DNA of 64,000 nucleotides from G965229615 sp965229615 (GCA_965229615.1 OZ245890.1:372001-436000); one strand, 5' to 3'. Shown: positions 1-9,506, numbered from the stretch's first letter. Numbers and translations are program-made. The notes: a model not told the origin generated them from the letters alone.

Positions 1-921
1 ACCATAGATTGTAACCAAATAGTTCGCGATCAATATTAAGGTAATACCACAAATTGTGTGTTGATGTATTTGCTCATCCAACAAAATGGTCGAAAGTATA
101 CTTGTAAATGCGACCCTTAGGAAATCAAATATTGCAATCATGTTGATACCACCTCTACTAAAAACCCATATGAGTAGTATGTTAGCAACATCAAATATCA
201 ACGTGATCATAGCAAGAAAAAATAACTGCTGCTGTGATATGTCGCTAGATTGAGTAATGATTATTGGTATTGCTATTACCGATAACATTACTGCTGTTGT
301 AAAGAAAATGGTAACTGAATTGTGGTATATTGAAAGTTTCTTCTTTGTAAAAACACTATTGCAAGCCCATATAAGTGCTGTTAGTAATGCTGGTAAGCTG
401 TTAGTATCAAAGCTGGAAAACGTTGGTTGCAATATCATAAGAGCTCCAGAAAAAGCGATTACAGCAAAACACCACATGCAATATGAAACCTTTTCACCAA
501 GAGATACTTTAGCTAATATCATTATGAATATTGGCGTCAAACATGATATTGCAATGCAATTGATTGCTGATGTTTTCTGGAGAGCATAGAACCATGCGAT
601 CGCAGAACAAAAAATCATACTACATCTAATGATATAGTTTTTGCATACCACTATCGCACCATGCAATGATTTAAAATTCGAGATTATATTGAGTAAACCA
701 TGGTTTTGTTTAATCACTCCTCTTATAATGAATGGTGATAACAACACTATTGATATCACATACTGATAGCATGCAATCAAGTGGCTAGGCATTGCATGAT
801 CGTATTTTTCATGAAAATATCTTACTAAGCATGTATGTGCTGCATACAAGATTGTACAACATACCATAACTAACACGTTTGCATATGAAAGCTGTGATAT
901 TTTTGTATTGCTACTTCGCAT
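1..921 (-). CDS. EamA/DMT-family transporter (partial, 3' end outside window)
   Basis: The minus-strand frame is open from an ATG at 921 to the window edge (307 codons without a stop) and encodes a very hydrophobic protein with about nine predicted membrane helices. The first helix contains ANVLVMVCCTILYAAHTC, and the spacing of short helices and loops fits the drug/metabolite transporter (EamA) family, which exports or exchanges small metabolites across the inner membrane. An in-frame TAG four codons upstream fixes 921 as the first possible ATG. It is divergent from ruvA. A second EamA protein lies at 27265. The substrate cannot be read from the sequence. The shorter plus-strand frame at 257-589 is its shadow. 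Confidence 0.8.
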   Translation of the reverse strand, partial: MRSSNTKISQLSYANVLVMVCCTILYAAHTCLVRYFHEKYDHAMPSHLIACYQYVISIVLLSPFIIRGVIKQNHGLLNIISNFKSLHGAIVVCKNYIIRCSMIFCSAIAWFYALQKTSAINCIAISCLTPIFIMILAKVSLGEKVSYCMWCFAVIAFSGALMILQPTFSSFDTNSLPALLTALIWACNSVFTKKKLSIYHNSVTIFFTTAVMLSVIAIPIIITQSSDISQQQLFFLAMITLIFDVANILLIWVFSRGGINMIAIFDFLRVAFTSILSTILLDEQIHQHTICGITLILIANYLVTIYG

Positions 922-975
922 TTGTTCTTGCTACAACATATTCAACATTCTACAATTAACAAATACTAGTTATAC

Positions 976-1656
976 ATGATAGGGAAACTAAAAGGAAACA
1001 TAGAAAACATATTTGAAGATCATTGCCTTATTGATGTGAAAGGAGTTTGTTATATGGTATATTGTACAACATCCATATTGCATCAACTCGTTATAGGTAG
1101 CAACACATCATTATTCATTCACACAATGATCAAAGATGATTTGCAACTCCTATATGGTTTTGCGCATTGTTATGAAAAGACACTTTTTATGTTCTTGACA
1201 TTAGTGCAAGGTGTTGGTGGTAAAATGGCTCTAGCATTAATAGATGAACTTGGTTGTATAGGTATAATAGAAGCAATTCAACAGGAAAACAGACAGATCT
1301 TACAGAGAGTGAGTGGCATAGGCAATAAAATAGCTGTAAGAATTATCAATGAACTTAGGAATAATAAAGCATTCCTTCATTACCACATGAGTAATATAGC
1401 ACTACTGCGTGAAAGTGATACACACGCAAACAGTGCGACATCTATATCTACTATTGGTACATTTGGGATTCAATATGATAATACTATTAATGATGCTACA
1501 TCAGCATTGATGAATCTAGGTTTTAAAAAGTCTGACATCACACAGATTATAAATGATATAACGCAATCACAATGTGTGGACAAATCCTGTGACAAAAAAA
1601 TACTCACCTTGGAGGAGTTAATTAGAATTAGTATGACAAAACTGTTCAAAAGATAA
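976..1656 (+). CDS. ruvA: Holliday junction branch migration protein RuvA
   Basis: RuvA binds four-way DNA junctions as a tetramer and loads the RuvB motor for branch migration. The 226-residue protein starts MIGKLKGNIENI, the usual N-terminal OB-fold opening, and has the two helix-hairpin-helix motifs near residues 78-90 (VQGVGGKMALALID) and 112-126 (VSGIGNKIAVRIINEL). The C-terminal RuvB-binding domain is visible as DATSALMNLGFKKSDI. It is a little longer than the usual 190-205 residues because of a longer linker. ruvB is not adjacent but lies at 39175 on the other strand. dnaN follows after 112 bp with its own promoter candidate. Confidence 0.95.
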   Translation: MIGKLKGNIENIFEDHCLIDVKGVCYMVYCTTSILHQLVIGSNTSLFIHTMIKDDLQLLYGFAHCYEKTLFMFLTLVQGVGGKMALALIDELGCIGIIEAIQQENRQILQRVSGIGNKIAVRIINELRNNKAFLHYHMSNIALLRESDTHANSATSISTIGTFGIQYDNTINDATSALMNLGFKKSDITQIINDITQSQCVDKSCDKKILTLEELIRISMTKLFKR

Positions 1657-1670
1657 TAATATGTATAGTA

Positions 1671-1699
1671 TTGACACTTTTTGCATACTTTTTTAAACT
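1671..1699 (+). promoter_or_regulatory. Candidate sigma-70 promoter for dnaN
   Basis: TTGACA (1671-1676) and TAAACT (1694-1699) are separated by 17 bases, an almost canonical housekeeping promoter, about 70 bases before the dnaN ATG. A second TTGACA sits at 1703-1708 with a weaker TATAGC-type partner at about 1724. Basis is sequence pattern only. Confidence 0.5.
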
Positions 1700-1768
1700 C
1701 TATTGACAGGATCTATTGTACAGTATAGCTATGAGATTTGATTGTAATTAGTATGGAAAAAGTTGGCA

Positions 1769-2959
1769 ATGTATATCGTAGTTGAAAGAGACAAACTATT
1801 AAAAAGTATAGCAAAGGTACAGTCGGTAGTTGAAAAACGCAATATATTGCAAATTCTTGAACATGTAAAGATAGATATCACTAATGGTAGTATCTCATTT
1901 ATTACTACAGATATGGATATTACGATACAGGACAGCTTCAATCTTGAGCAGGACAATAAAATTTCCTTCACAGTGCCTGTACAGCAACTTTATAACATTA
2001 TAAAACGTTTATACAATTGTTATGATTTAAAATTCGATGTCAGCAATATTGTTAGTGGTAAATTAGATATATTTGCTGGATCAAGTAATTTCACAATACC
2101 ATGTCTCTCCGTTGATGAGTTTCCTAGTTTTGAAACAATAGCAGATCATGTTGAATTGCTAATTAAGAATGTAAATCTAAGGCAGCTGTTTTTGAAAACA
2201 CGACATGCTATGTCATCAGGTGAAACGAGATATTACCTTAATGGTATATATGTTCATACAATGGCAAGTGATAGTAAAAAATTAATCGCTACTGCAACAG
2301 ATGTGCACAGACTTGCACTTGCATCAATAAATTTAGAAAGTGAAGTTGACTTAATAAATGGCATAATTGTGCCTCATAAGACTGTGAATGAAATCATTAA
2401 ACTCACAGAATCAGTTTCAAATGATTACTTAGTACCAATTGCAATCGGTGAAAACAAGATACAAATGATATTTGATACAACAATACTTACTTCACGATTG
2501 GTAAACGGGAAATACCCTAGTTATACATCGATTTTTAGTATCAAACAGGATAAGAAATTCAGTGTTGATGTGAAAGAATTAACTAATGCAATAGAGCTAG
2601 TGCTCACTGTTGCAGAAGGTAAAACAAAGGTAGTAAAATTACATCTACAGGGTAACAGGTTAATAATATCAGTGGATAATAATGGTAGAGGTGCTACTGC
2701 AATGCAAGAGTTAGATGTTGATACATATTTAATTGATGGTGATGGTAATGATGTTAGTGTTATGGAAAACAGTAATGGTACGATTGATATAACAGTCCTA
2801 CTAAATGCTAAGTATTTACTTGATGTATTAAATGTAAGTATAGGTCCAAGGATTCATTTCAATATCCTATCAACAACAACTCCAATAGTTATAAAAGATA
2901 CTGCTGATCAGGACTGTATGTATGTATTAATGCCAATGCAACTTGAAGGCACAACTTAA
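1769..2959 (+). CDS. dnaN: DNA polymerase III beta subunit (sliding clamp)
   Basis: This is the ring-shaped processivity clamp of the replicase. The 396-residue protein has the three-fold clamp architecture: an opening MYIVVERDKLLKSIAKV, a middle domain with TRHAMSSGETRYYLNGIYVH and TDVHRLALA, and a C-terminal domain ending in YVLMPMQL, close to the clamp C-terminal MPMR(L) signature that lines the peptide-binding pocket. It is longer than the usual 366-375 residues, with extra sequence around DGDGNDVSVMENSNG. The ATG at 1769 is preferred over a TTG six bases earlier because GGAAAAAG (1755-1762) is correctly spaced only for the ATG. It converges with rnhA, whose stop is 2 bases away. Confidence 0.95.
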   Translation: MYIVVERDKLLKSIAKVQSVVEKRNILQILEHVKIDITNGSISFITTDMDITIQDSFNLEQDNKISFTVPVQQLYNIIKRLYNCYDLKFDVSNIVSGKLDIFAGSSNFTIPCLSVDEFPSFETIADHVELLIKNVNLRQLFLKTRHAMSSGETRYYLNGIYVHTMASDSKKLIATATDVHRLALASINLESEVDLINGIIVPHKTVNEIIKLTESVSNDYLVPIAIGENKIQMIFDTTILTSRLVNGKYPSYTSIFSIKQDKKFSVDVKELTNAIELVLTVAEGKTKVVKLHLQGNRLIISVDNNGRGATAMQELDVDTYLIDGDGNDVSVMENSNGTIDITVLLNAKYLLDVLNVSIGPRIHFNILSTTTPIVIKDTADQDCMYVLMPMQLEGTT

Positions 2960-2961
2960 AG

Positions 2962-3411
2962 CTATGATGATCGGCGTTTTATAGCGCTAACAATCTCATT
3001 TTTGGCAAGCTTATCTGCAAGCTCATTATATTCGATGCCAGAATGAGCCTTGACCCATATCCATTTGATCATAGTACTAATGTTAGCCACTACATCAAGT
3101 TGTTGCCATAAATCAATGTTTTTAATTCTACCATTTCGCCAATCGTTCTTCTTCCATGAATATATCCACTTTGTAATACCATCTTTCAGATATGTACTAT
3201 CAGTATGTACTAAAATTTCATATGTATCAATATATTTCACAACAGCAGTCAATCCCATGATTGCAGCAGTCAACTCCATCCTATTATTCGTTGTATCTAT
3301 TTCATATCCAGCAACTGTTGAAACAGCGCCATTCATATCTATTATTACTGCCGCCCATCCACCTAAACCAGGGTTACCAGCACATGCTCCATCTGAAAAT
3401 ATTCTGATCAT
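2962..3411 (-). CDS. rnhA: Ribonuclease HI
   Basis: RNase HI removes the RNA strand of RNA-DNA hybrids such as primers and R-loops. The 149-residue protein has the complete catalytic set: D7 in FSDGACAGNPG, E46 in NNRMELTAA, D71 in HTDSTYL, H123 in KAHSG and D133 in NELADKLA. Length and motif order match the E. coli enzyme. It converges on dnaN with a 2-base gap and lies just downstream of the large membrane protein gene on the same strand (18-base gap), so the two could share a transcript. Confidence 0.95.
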   Translation of the reverse strand: MIRIFSDGACAGNPGLGGWAAVIIDMNGAVSTVAGYEIDTTNNRMELTAAIMGLTAVVKYIDTYEILVHTDSTYLKDGITKWIYSWKKNDWRNGRIKNIDLWQQLDVVANISTMIKWIWVKAHSGIEYNELADKLAKNEIVSAIKRRSS

Positions 3412-3429
3412 GAAATAATAAATTAAATA

Positions 3430-5358
3430 CTAAGGTGTTAGTCTAGCATCGGACCTACCAGGCGTGTCACTGCTGAGCGCTCCAAATCGGAGTATGTTAC
3501 ATGTTGTAAATGCTATATCATATGCTATTCCAGCCATCACAGCACTGATTGTATCAATAAACGCTTGTATGTGTTGTAATGGCGTAACAAGAAAATGTGT
3601 ACTATACTCATCCTTTAGAGCATTATATAATTCTACTCCACCATCAACATTGAAGTAGTTTTTCAACTTATCGTTTTGTTCTTTTTCAAAATTATATCTT
3701 TTCTTATCACACGCATCAATTTTATTAAACGTTTTGTTAATTTCATTTAACAAGCAGGATATTGCTTGCAATCGTTCATTCTGCTGCGCATTAGCAGTTA
3801 CTGCTTTCCAAACATCAAATAATACATTTATATCACCATTGTTTTGACATATAAGATTGTCAACAAGTGATTTGCTAAGCATATTGCTTGACTTACTAAG
3901 TGACCAATCATTATCTGAATTTCCTAACTTTTGATCAACTAAAACTTGGACTGCCAATATATCATCATGTTTATTCATATCGTTATTCATATCATCATCA
4001 ATGTTTACAACAACACTATCCTTCATATCGTTATTCATATCATCATCAATGTTTACAACAACACTATCCTTCATATCGTTATTCATATCATCATCAATGT
4101 TTACAACAACACTATCCTTCATATCATTATTCTTAGCATTATCAATATTTGTAATAATACTATTTATTCCTACACGTAAATCTTCATCCAACATATTGCG
4201 CTCATGTTCTAACAATATAGCTAACATACGTTTGCATGTAACAAGATGACGATATAACTTCTTTCTGTTCTCCTTATATTGTTTTTGCTTGTCATCCAAT
4301 GCTTTAACAATTTGAATGACTTTATCTTTAAATTTCTTTGCCTCATCACTCAATTCATTACCATTTATCTTTTTATATTCCCGTCTGATAACCTCGATCT
4401 GACTTGTTATCTTATCGCTAAGCACTTGCATGATAACACTCTTACTTTTATATTGTTTTTTAAAGAAAGCTTCTTTAGCAACATATGTTTGTACCTTCTC
4501 ATAATATATATTACCGTATATGTTCTTGATATTTGTCCAGATCGAGTCAAATTTCATGTCACTTATAACCATCATGTTATCCTTACCGTAAACATGTTGT
4601 TGCTTTATCAAGGCATCATGTACGCCAAGTGCCATAAACAGCAAGACATCACTCAACGCTAAAATAGCATCATAGACACACCTTACACCAAGTATAGCAG
4701 CATAAGTTGCTAGTAATATGATGCATGTCACACTACTGGTTATAATTTTAGGAATACCATGTTGTAGACACTCAGGTATACAATTCTGCTTGATACTATG
4801 TATGATACTACCAACATACTCACCGATTGAGAAAATACCTAATGCTAATGCACCGAAAAGTGTGTCATTTGCCTTCGCCATATTACATACTATTGTATCA
4901 CCTTCACAGAATCTTTTCAAGATCCTATCATGCAATCCTGGATACTTGAGTATCTTGTTTTTCATTCGCAATAGGTTGATTGCTTGAAATTGCGCCTCAA
5001 ATTTCTCATTATTATCCCTCATTGCATGATATACACTCTTGGACATAATAAAAGACCCAGCGTAAATATTTTCCCCACACTTAATAGCATTTGCAATATT
5101 AATCTCCCCGCGGCCTTGTTTGCTTTCACAGATTATTTTTGCCCCATTGAGCATTTGCCTTATGTTATTACCAATCTTTGCATTTTCAGTAGTTTCATAA
5201 TCATTAAATACCCCGTGCAGAATACCAGCAAAAAATATCATTGGTGTCTCAAAAATTCCCTTTATATTTTTATACACTTTTCTAGCAACATACATCGCAT
5301 GATATACATGCAATGATGTTTTCAGCAACACTACCGCATTTTTCTGAAGTTCCTCCAT
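3430..5358 (-). CDS. Large membrane protein with 16-residue tandem repeats, unknown function
   Basis: No family is recognised. The 642-residue protein has hydrophobic segments near residues 36-52, 165-188, 205-225 and 230-250, and another near 597-627, which suggests a membrane protein with a long soluble middle. Residues 320-400 are rich in K, E and Q and look helical or coiled coil. Residues 411-458 are three exact copies of NDMKDSVVVNIDDDMN, acidic and followed by a partial fourth copy. The C-terminal tail after residue 628 is polar. There is no classical signal peptide. It is upstream of rnhA on the same strand and divergent from ispG. It could be a lineage-specific inner-membrane or secreted membrane-targeting protein; this is inference. 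Confidence 0.7.
   Translation of the reverse strand: MEELQKNAVVLLKTSLHVYHAMYVARKVYKNIKGIFETPMIFFAGILHGVFNDYETTENAKIGNNIRQMLNGAKIICESKQGRGEINIANAIKCGENIYAGSFIMSKSVYHAMRDNNEKFEAQFQAINLLRMKNKILKYPGLHDRILKRFCEGDTIVCNMAKANDTLFGALALGIFSIGEYVGSIIHSIKQNCIPECLQHGIPKIITSSVTCIILLATYAAILGVRCVYDAILALSDVLLFMALGVHDALIKQQHVYGKDNMMVISDMKFDSIWTNIKNIYGNIYYEKVQTYVAKEAFFKKQYKSKSVIMQVLSDKITSQIEVIRREYKKINGNELSDEAKKFKDKVIQIVKALDDKQKQYKENRKKLYRHLVTCKRMLAILLEHERNMLDEDLRVGINSIITNIDNAKNNDMKDSVVVNIDDDMNNDMKDSVVVNIDDDMNNDMKDSVVVNIDDDMNNDMNKHDDILAVQVLVDQKLGNSDNDWSLSKSSNMLSKSLVDNLICQNNGDINVLFDVWKAVTANAQQNERLQAISCLLNEINKTFNKIDACDKKRYNFEKEQNDKLKNYFNVDGGVELYNALKDEYSTHFLVTPLQHIQAFIDTISAVMAGIAYDIAFTTCNILRFGALSSDTPGRSDARLTP
3973..4128 (-). 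repeat. In-frame 48-bp tandem repeat (three full copies plus a partial one)
   Basis: The plus-strand unit begins TTCATATCGTTATTCATATC and recurs three times with almost no change, and a partial fourth unit follows. Because 48 is a multiple of three, copy-number change would keep the reading frame of the 642-residue protein and only alter the length of its acidic repeat. Confidence 0.9.
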
Positions 5359-5512
5359 TTTGTGTATTACCTTACTTATTAGTTATGACTTAAAGTGTTT
5401 ACTCGTAACGTCAAACAACATATATATATTAAAACTATATATTGAATATTTATTAAAAATATATTAAAAAAATCACCAATTAACATTGGTAGCTGTCATA
5501 TAAAAAATCAAA
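5359..5512. promoter_or_regulatory. AT-rich divergent intergenic region with a hairpin
   Basis: This spacer separates the minus-strand membrane protein gene from ispG and must hold both promoters. It is extremely A+T rich. A perfect inverted repeat, ACCAAT-TAAC-ATTGGT at 5475-5490, lies 22 bases before the ispG ATG. Read on the minus strand it is followed by a run of seven T, so it resembles a weak terminator facing away from ispG, but it could equally be a regulatory hairpin in the ispG leader. Confidence 0.35.
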
Positions 5513-6709
5513 ATGTTAAGACGTAAAACATCTTCTGTAAAGATAGGTAGAGTTGTAGTTGGTAGTGATAGTGATATTATTGTGCAGTCTATGACTGACA
5601 CTGACACGTCAAATGTCGATGCAACAACATCGCAAATTATTACACTCGCAGATGCTGGTTCTGAGATTGTACGCGTGACAGTTGACACAATTAATGCAGC
5701 AAGAGCAATACCACATATCATAGATAGAATAAGGAGTCTTGGTTATAACACTCCTATTGTTGGATGTTTTCACTATAATGGACATACCCTCCTAACAGAA
5801 GTGCCAGAATGTGCTACAGCATTGGATAAGTATCGTATAAATCCTGGTAATGTTGGTGCGGGTACGAAAAGAGACTTGAACTTTGAGAAGATAATTAATA
5901 TCGCAATAAGATATAATAAACCAATCAGAATAGGTGTAAACTGGGGAAGTCTTGATCAAGATCTACTTGCTGAAGCAATGGATAAAGGAGCAATTGAGAG
6001 GCTTGATAACAATCAGATTTTAATGCAAACAATTGTGCAATCAGCATTGAATAGTGCAGCAAGAGCTGTTGAAATAGGATTGCCAGAGAATATGATTATA
6101 CTATCCGCAAAGGTGAGTAGAATTCCACAGCTCAAATGGATATATCAGGAACTTGCAAAGTGCTCACAATATCCTTTGCATTTAGGTCTAACTGAAGCTG
6201 GTATGGGAATGCAAGGCGTAGTATCAAGCGCTGCAGCACTTTCATCACTCCTGCAGCTTGGTATAGGCGATACGATAAGGGCATCAATTACACCTGCCCC
6301 AGGTGATTCTAGAATTAATGAGGTGTTGGTTTGTAGGGAAGTACTGCAAAGTTTGGGATTGCGCAACTTCAGTCCATCAATCACTTCATGCCCTGGATGT
6401 GGTAGAACAACAGGTGACGAGTTTAAAAAATTAACTCTTGAAATTAATAGTTTTATCGGAGAAATAATTAGAGCAAATAAGGAGAAATACAATGGCGTAG
6501 AAAATCTCAAGGTTGCTGTAATGGGATGTATAGTGAATGGCCCTGGTGAAAGTAAACACGCTGATATAGGTATTAGTCTACCAGGCAAGGGAGAAAAGCC
6601 AACTGCTTTTGTATTTATTGATGGTGAGAAGAGGTATACCTTGAGAGATAACATTGCTGATTCATTCAAAAGTATACTGGTGGAATACATTGAGAGCAGG
6701 TTTACCTAG
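5513..6709 (+). CDS. ispG: 4-hydroxy-3-methylbut-2-enyl diphosphate synthase (GcpE)
   Basis: IspG is the iron-sulfur enzyme that converts methylerythritol cyclodiphosphate to HMBPP in the non-mevalonate isoprenoid pathway. The 398-residue protein carries the N-terminal TIM-barrel opening VGSDSDIIVQSMTDTDT, the IPIVGxFHYNGH-type segment, IRIGVNWGSLD, and the C-terminal cluster domain with cysteines in SCPGCGRTT and GCIVNGPGE, the expected 4Fe-4S ligands and glutamate. Length agrees with the short bacterial form. It appears monocistronic. The flanking minus-strand pseudogene converges on it. Confidence 0.95.
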   Translation: MLRRKTSSVKIGRVVVGSDSDIIVQSMTDTDTSNVDATTSQIITLADAGSEIVRVTVDTINAARAIPHIIDRIRSLGYNTPIVGCFHYNGHTLLTEVPECATALDKYRINPGNVGAGTKRDLNFEKIINIAIRYNKPIRIGVNWGSLDQDLLAEAMDKGAIERLDNNQILMQTIVQSALNSAARAVEIGLPENMIILSAKVSRIPQLKWIYQELAKCSQYPLHLGLTEAGMGMQGVVSSAAALSSLLQLGIGDTIRASITPAPGDSRINEVLVCREVLQSLGLRNFSPSITSCPGCGRTTGDEFKKLTLEINSFIGEIIRANKEKYNGVENLKVAVMGCIVNGPGESKHADIGISLPGKGEKPTAFVFIDGEKRYTLRDNIADSFKSILVEYIESRFT

Positions 6710-6772
6710 ACATGCACCAAACCACAGCAACATATGCCGATGTGATTGTTGTGGAAATATTTCTAAGCATGT

Positions 6773-7616
6773 TCACGATTGCATCAAAACTATTTTTCGT
6801 CTCTCAACATGACTTGTTTTCCTTTCTTCTTCATCATCATCTTTCAAAGGTTTCTTGTTACCTTTTTCTCAGCACCATTCTACTTGTCTCTGTTTTGTTA
6901 TCATCGATCTTGGTTTCCAGCTCATTTAATTCTTCTTGCATTTCATCAGGTTGCGTTATTAGAACAATATCATCTACTTTCAATTTTTTATCCTTATCAT
7001 ATAACAACTCCTCACCCAGTTCTTGTATTGCGCTATCTTTTACATCAACAATGCCATTGTCATGTGGTTGTAAATATCCACCGATACTTGACCATAGCTT
7101 ATACCTATCATTTATCATTTCTCTCTAACAGAAATGTCGAATGATCTAATGAAATGAGTGGACTAATAACCCCGGTTCTAAACACTCCTGCATCCGCCTG
7201 TATACAGGCTATTGTTGCATAATCTATCTTCTTAGCAACCATATACAGTGTATTGCCAGTAACATCATGTAGTATATCTTCGATTGCAATATGTTGCTCA
7301 TTATAGAACTTTTCATCATTTTTCTTATCTTCTAGATATTTGTTAATTTTTTGTTCTTGTTCTGCAGTAAGTGCAAATGCTGGTAATTCGTCATATTTAC
7401 ATTCCTTATGAAGATTTACTGTATCAGCAACAAAATAAACATTTGGTATTTTAGGAAATAGAAAGCTAGCTTGTAAAAAGCCTTATCAACAGCTTCAGCT
7501 CCATATTTTTGAACTGTTTCAGCAATTGAAAGTTTAGCCATTTCCTTATCATTATGCTGTTCATAATATTCTTTGAACATTGCAGAAAGGTTCATTAGTT
7601 GCGTTGCTTGTTGCAT
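6773..7616 (-). pseudogene. Decayed hypothetical gene with at least two frameshifts
   Basis: The minus strand reads as one protein broken into three frames. The first part starts MQQATQLMNLSAMFKEYYEQ (ATG 7616) and runs to about 7485, where a slip at a run of five T leads into a second frame reading ASFLFPKIPNVYFVADTVN and later DVTGNTLYMVAKKIDYATI. That frame ends LLERNDK-stop at about 7110, where the heptamer AAATGAT is tandemly duplicated. Removing one copy restores LLERNDRYKLWSSIGGYLQ, which continues to 6858. A further shift near there would add a lysine/glutamate-rich tail ending at about 6773. The family is not recognised. The coherence of the three pieces is what supports one ancestral gene. 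Confidence 0.6.
7107..7120. repeat. 7-bp tandem duplication causing a frameshift
   Basis: ATCATTT occurs twice in direct tandem (7107-7113 and 7114-7120). Deleting one copy joins the two minus-strand coding frames without a stop, so the duplication looks like the disabling lesion or one of them. Confidence 0.6.
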
Positions 7617-7922
7617 ATACCGTTAGTAGAATAATTAAGTTAGGCTATTGCATTATGCGACCAATTGATCATCACCGTAGTGATAATAGTGTTCGCATTG
7701 TATCTTTGTCAAGAGTTTCAGCTGTAATACGTTATTTTCTGTATTCTAACTGTGAATATTATTTTAATTTTATAGTAGCACTAAAGCCACAGATATTGAT
7801 CTCTAACACTATATATATTGAACGATATACATGCAAAGTAAGTAGGGTTTTGTTATTATAGATTTAATGTAGTATATGTTGAATGATAAACGAAGTATAA
7901 AAAAAATTTACCATATAGTAAA
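7617..7922. other. Intergenic region upstream of hisS, no gene seen
   Basis: About 300 bases between the pseudogene start and hisS. The only open frame (plus strand, 7580-7861) has no recognisable content and overlaps the pseudogene antisense. A poly-A stretch (7899-7907) lies just before hisS. No strong promoter or hairpin is evident. Confidence 0.3.
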
Positions 7923-9188
7923 ATGCTGCAGCAGATACAACCTGTTAGAGGCACAAGAGATATAACAGGTAAAGTACTGAAATCCTATCAAAAAATATTT
8001 CAATTGGGATTGAAGTGGGCACAATTATGTAATTATGAATATATTATGCTGCCAGAATTTGAGTATTCTGACATTTTCACGCGCACTTTAGGGGGTGGTT
8101 CTGATATTATTTCAAAAGAAACATATACGTTCTCTGATCGTGATAAGAGAATGCTGACGTTGAGGCCTGAGTTCACAGCATCAACAGTAAGATTCCTGAT
8201 AAGCAATGGCATGACACAGCAATTACCACAACGGCTATTCACCTATGGAACATTGTTCAGGCATGAAAGACCACAACTTGGTAGGTATCGACAATTCTAT
8301 CAATTAAATTATGAGTACTTTGGTAGTGCTTCACCATCAGCTGATGTTGAGGTAATAGCACTAGCCATGTCTATTATTAAGGAGTTAGGAATTGATGATG
8401 TTATAACATTGGAAATCAACACACTTGGTGATGCTGAATCCATCGAGAGATATAAAGTTGCACTCATAGAATATTTTGAGAGACATAAAAATAATTTATC
8501 AGAATCTAGTTGTAGGCAGCTGAATACAAATCCGCTTAGGATTCTTGATTCAAAAGATGAAGGAGATAAGGAACTAATCGAAAACACACCAAATATAATG
8601 GAATATCTCAATGACATATCATGGGATCATCATTCACAGGTATGTGAGAAACTAGACAATTTAAATATTAAATATGTGATAAATAGTAAGTTAGTACGTG
8701 GGTTAGACTATTATACACATACTATTTTTGAAATAACGACAAATGCATTAGGTAGTCAAAATGCAATAGGTGCTGGGGGTCGCTATGATGGGCTTGTCAA
8801 AACGATGGGAGGACCACTAATACCAGCAGTTGGCCATGCATTGGGTGTTGATAGATTGTATGAACTCATGAAAAAGCGTTATTTAATTGATGATACTGTT
8901 GAACAGAAAGTATGTTATATAATACCAATAGGAGAAGTAGCAGCAGCAAACGCCATGCCACTGGCTGATAAATTGCGCAGTAATGGAATTATAACAACTG
9001 TTGACTATGATATTAGTACTAAGAAACGCATGAAACTTGCAAACAAGAAATCAGCAGCTGTTTGTTTGATATTTGGTGATGATGAATTAATGAGGGAGGA
9101 GTATATAATACGCGATATGCGTAACAGCAAAGAGATAACAATGCATAGTGATGTCATAGGGGAGGTGCTAATGAATATGCTGAAATAA
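7923..9188 (+). CDS. hisS: Histidyl-tRNA synthetase
   Basis: Class II aminoacyl-tRNA synthetase that charges tRNA-His. The 421-residue protein starts QQIQPVRGTRDITG, has class II motif 2 in TLFRHERPQLGRYRQF, the histidine-binding LVRGLDYYTHTIFE segment and motif 3 in GAGGRYDGLVKTMGG followed by HALGVDRLYELM. The C-terminal anticodon-binding domain runs from about residue 325. Length matches bacterial HisRS. gapR follows after 41 bases on the same strand and may be co-transcribed. Confidence 0.96.
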   Translation: MLQQIQPVRGTRDITGKVLKSYQKIFQLGLKWAQLCNYEYIMLPEFEYSDIFTRTLGGGSDIISKETYTFSDRDKRMLTLRPEFTASTVRFLISNGMTQQLPQRLFTYGTLFRHERPQLGRYRQFYQLNYEYFGSASPSADVEVIALAMSIIKELGIDDVITLEINTLGDAESIERYKVALIEYFERHKNNLSESSCRQLNTNPLRILDSKDEGDKELIENTPNIMEYLNDISWDHHSQVCEKLDNLNIKYVINSKLVRGLDYYTHTIFEITTNALGSQNAIGAGGRYDGLVKTMGGPLIPAVGHALGVDRLYELMKKRYLIDDTVEQKVCYIIPIGEVAAANAMPLADKLRSNGIITTVDYDISTKKRMKLANKKSAAVCLIFGDDELMREEYIIRDMRNSKEITMHSDVIGEVLMNMLK

Positions 9189-9229
9189 AACGTACCACTT
9201 AATAAAATAATAAAATTAACTTTAACTTG

Positions 9230-9481
9230 ATGACAATGAAATTAGAAGCAATAACTGATGCAAACAAACTGAAACAGTACATTGAAAGAATTGAGCAATT
9301 AGAAGAAGAAAAAAGAGAAGTGTTAGATGTTATAAAGGATGTGTTCAATGATGCCAAAGCTAATGGTTTTGATGTGAAAACAATGCGTCAAATACTGAAA
9401 ATGCGCAAGATGCAACCACATGAACTGGAAGAGCAAGAAACATTATTAGATGTGTACAAACGTGCGTTGGGAATAGGATGA
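9230..9481 (+). CDS. gapR: GapR-family DNA-binding domain-containing protein (DUF2312)
   Basis: GapR is an alphaproteobacterial nucleoid-associated protein that clamps overtwisted AT-rich DNA in front of replication and transcription and stimulates topoisomerases. This 83-residue protein follows the family pattern closely: LKQYIERIEQLEEEKREV, then IKDVFNDAKANGFDVKTM and a C-terminal DVYKRALG. The start at ATG 9230 is chosen over the TTG immediately before it; an ATG at 9236 is also possible. It follows hisS by 41 bases. The identification rests on family recall of the conserved N-terminal coiled coil and the KANGFD element. Confidence 0.88.
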   Translation: MTMKLEAITDANKLKQYIERIEQLEEEKREVLDVIKDVFNDAKANGFDVKTMRQILKMRKMQPHELEEQETLLDVYKRALGIG

Positions 9482-9506
9482 TAAGTTATGTTTCATGAGT
9501 AATAAT

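Noticed and set aside
257..589. 110-codon plus-strand open frame
   Set aside because: It is antisense to a clearly better minus-strand EamA transporter frame that runs off the window edge.
3973..4128. Possible CRISPR array
   Set aside because: The 48-bp units are directly adjacent with no spacers and are in frame inside a protein.
3900..4249. Three overlapping plus-strand frames with repeated HHQCLQQHYPSY-like or FISLFISSSMFTTT-like sequence
   Set aside because: They are antisense translations of the 48-bp repeat in the large membrane protein gene.
7580..7861. 93-codon plus-strand frame before hisS
   Set aside because: Starts antisense to the pseudogene and shows no protein-like pattern.
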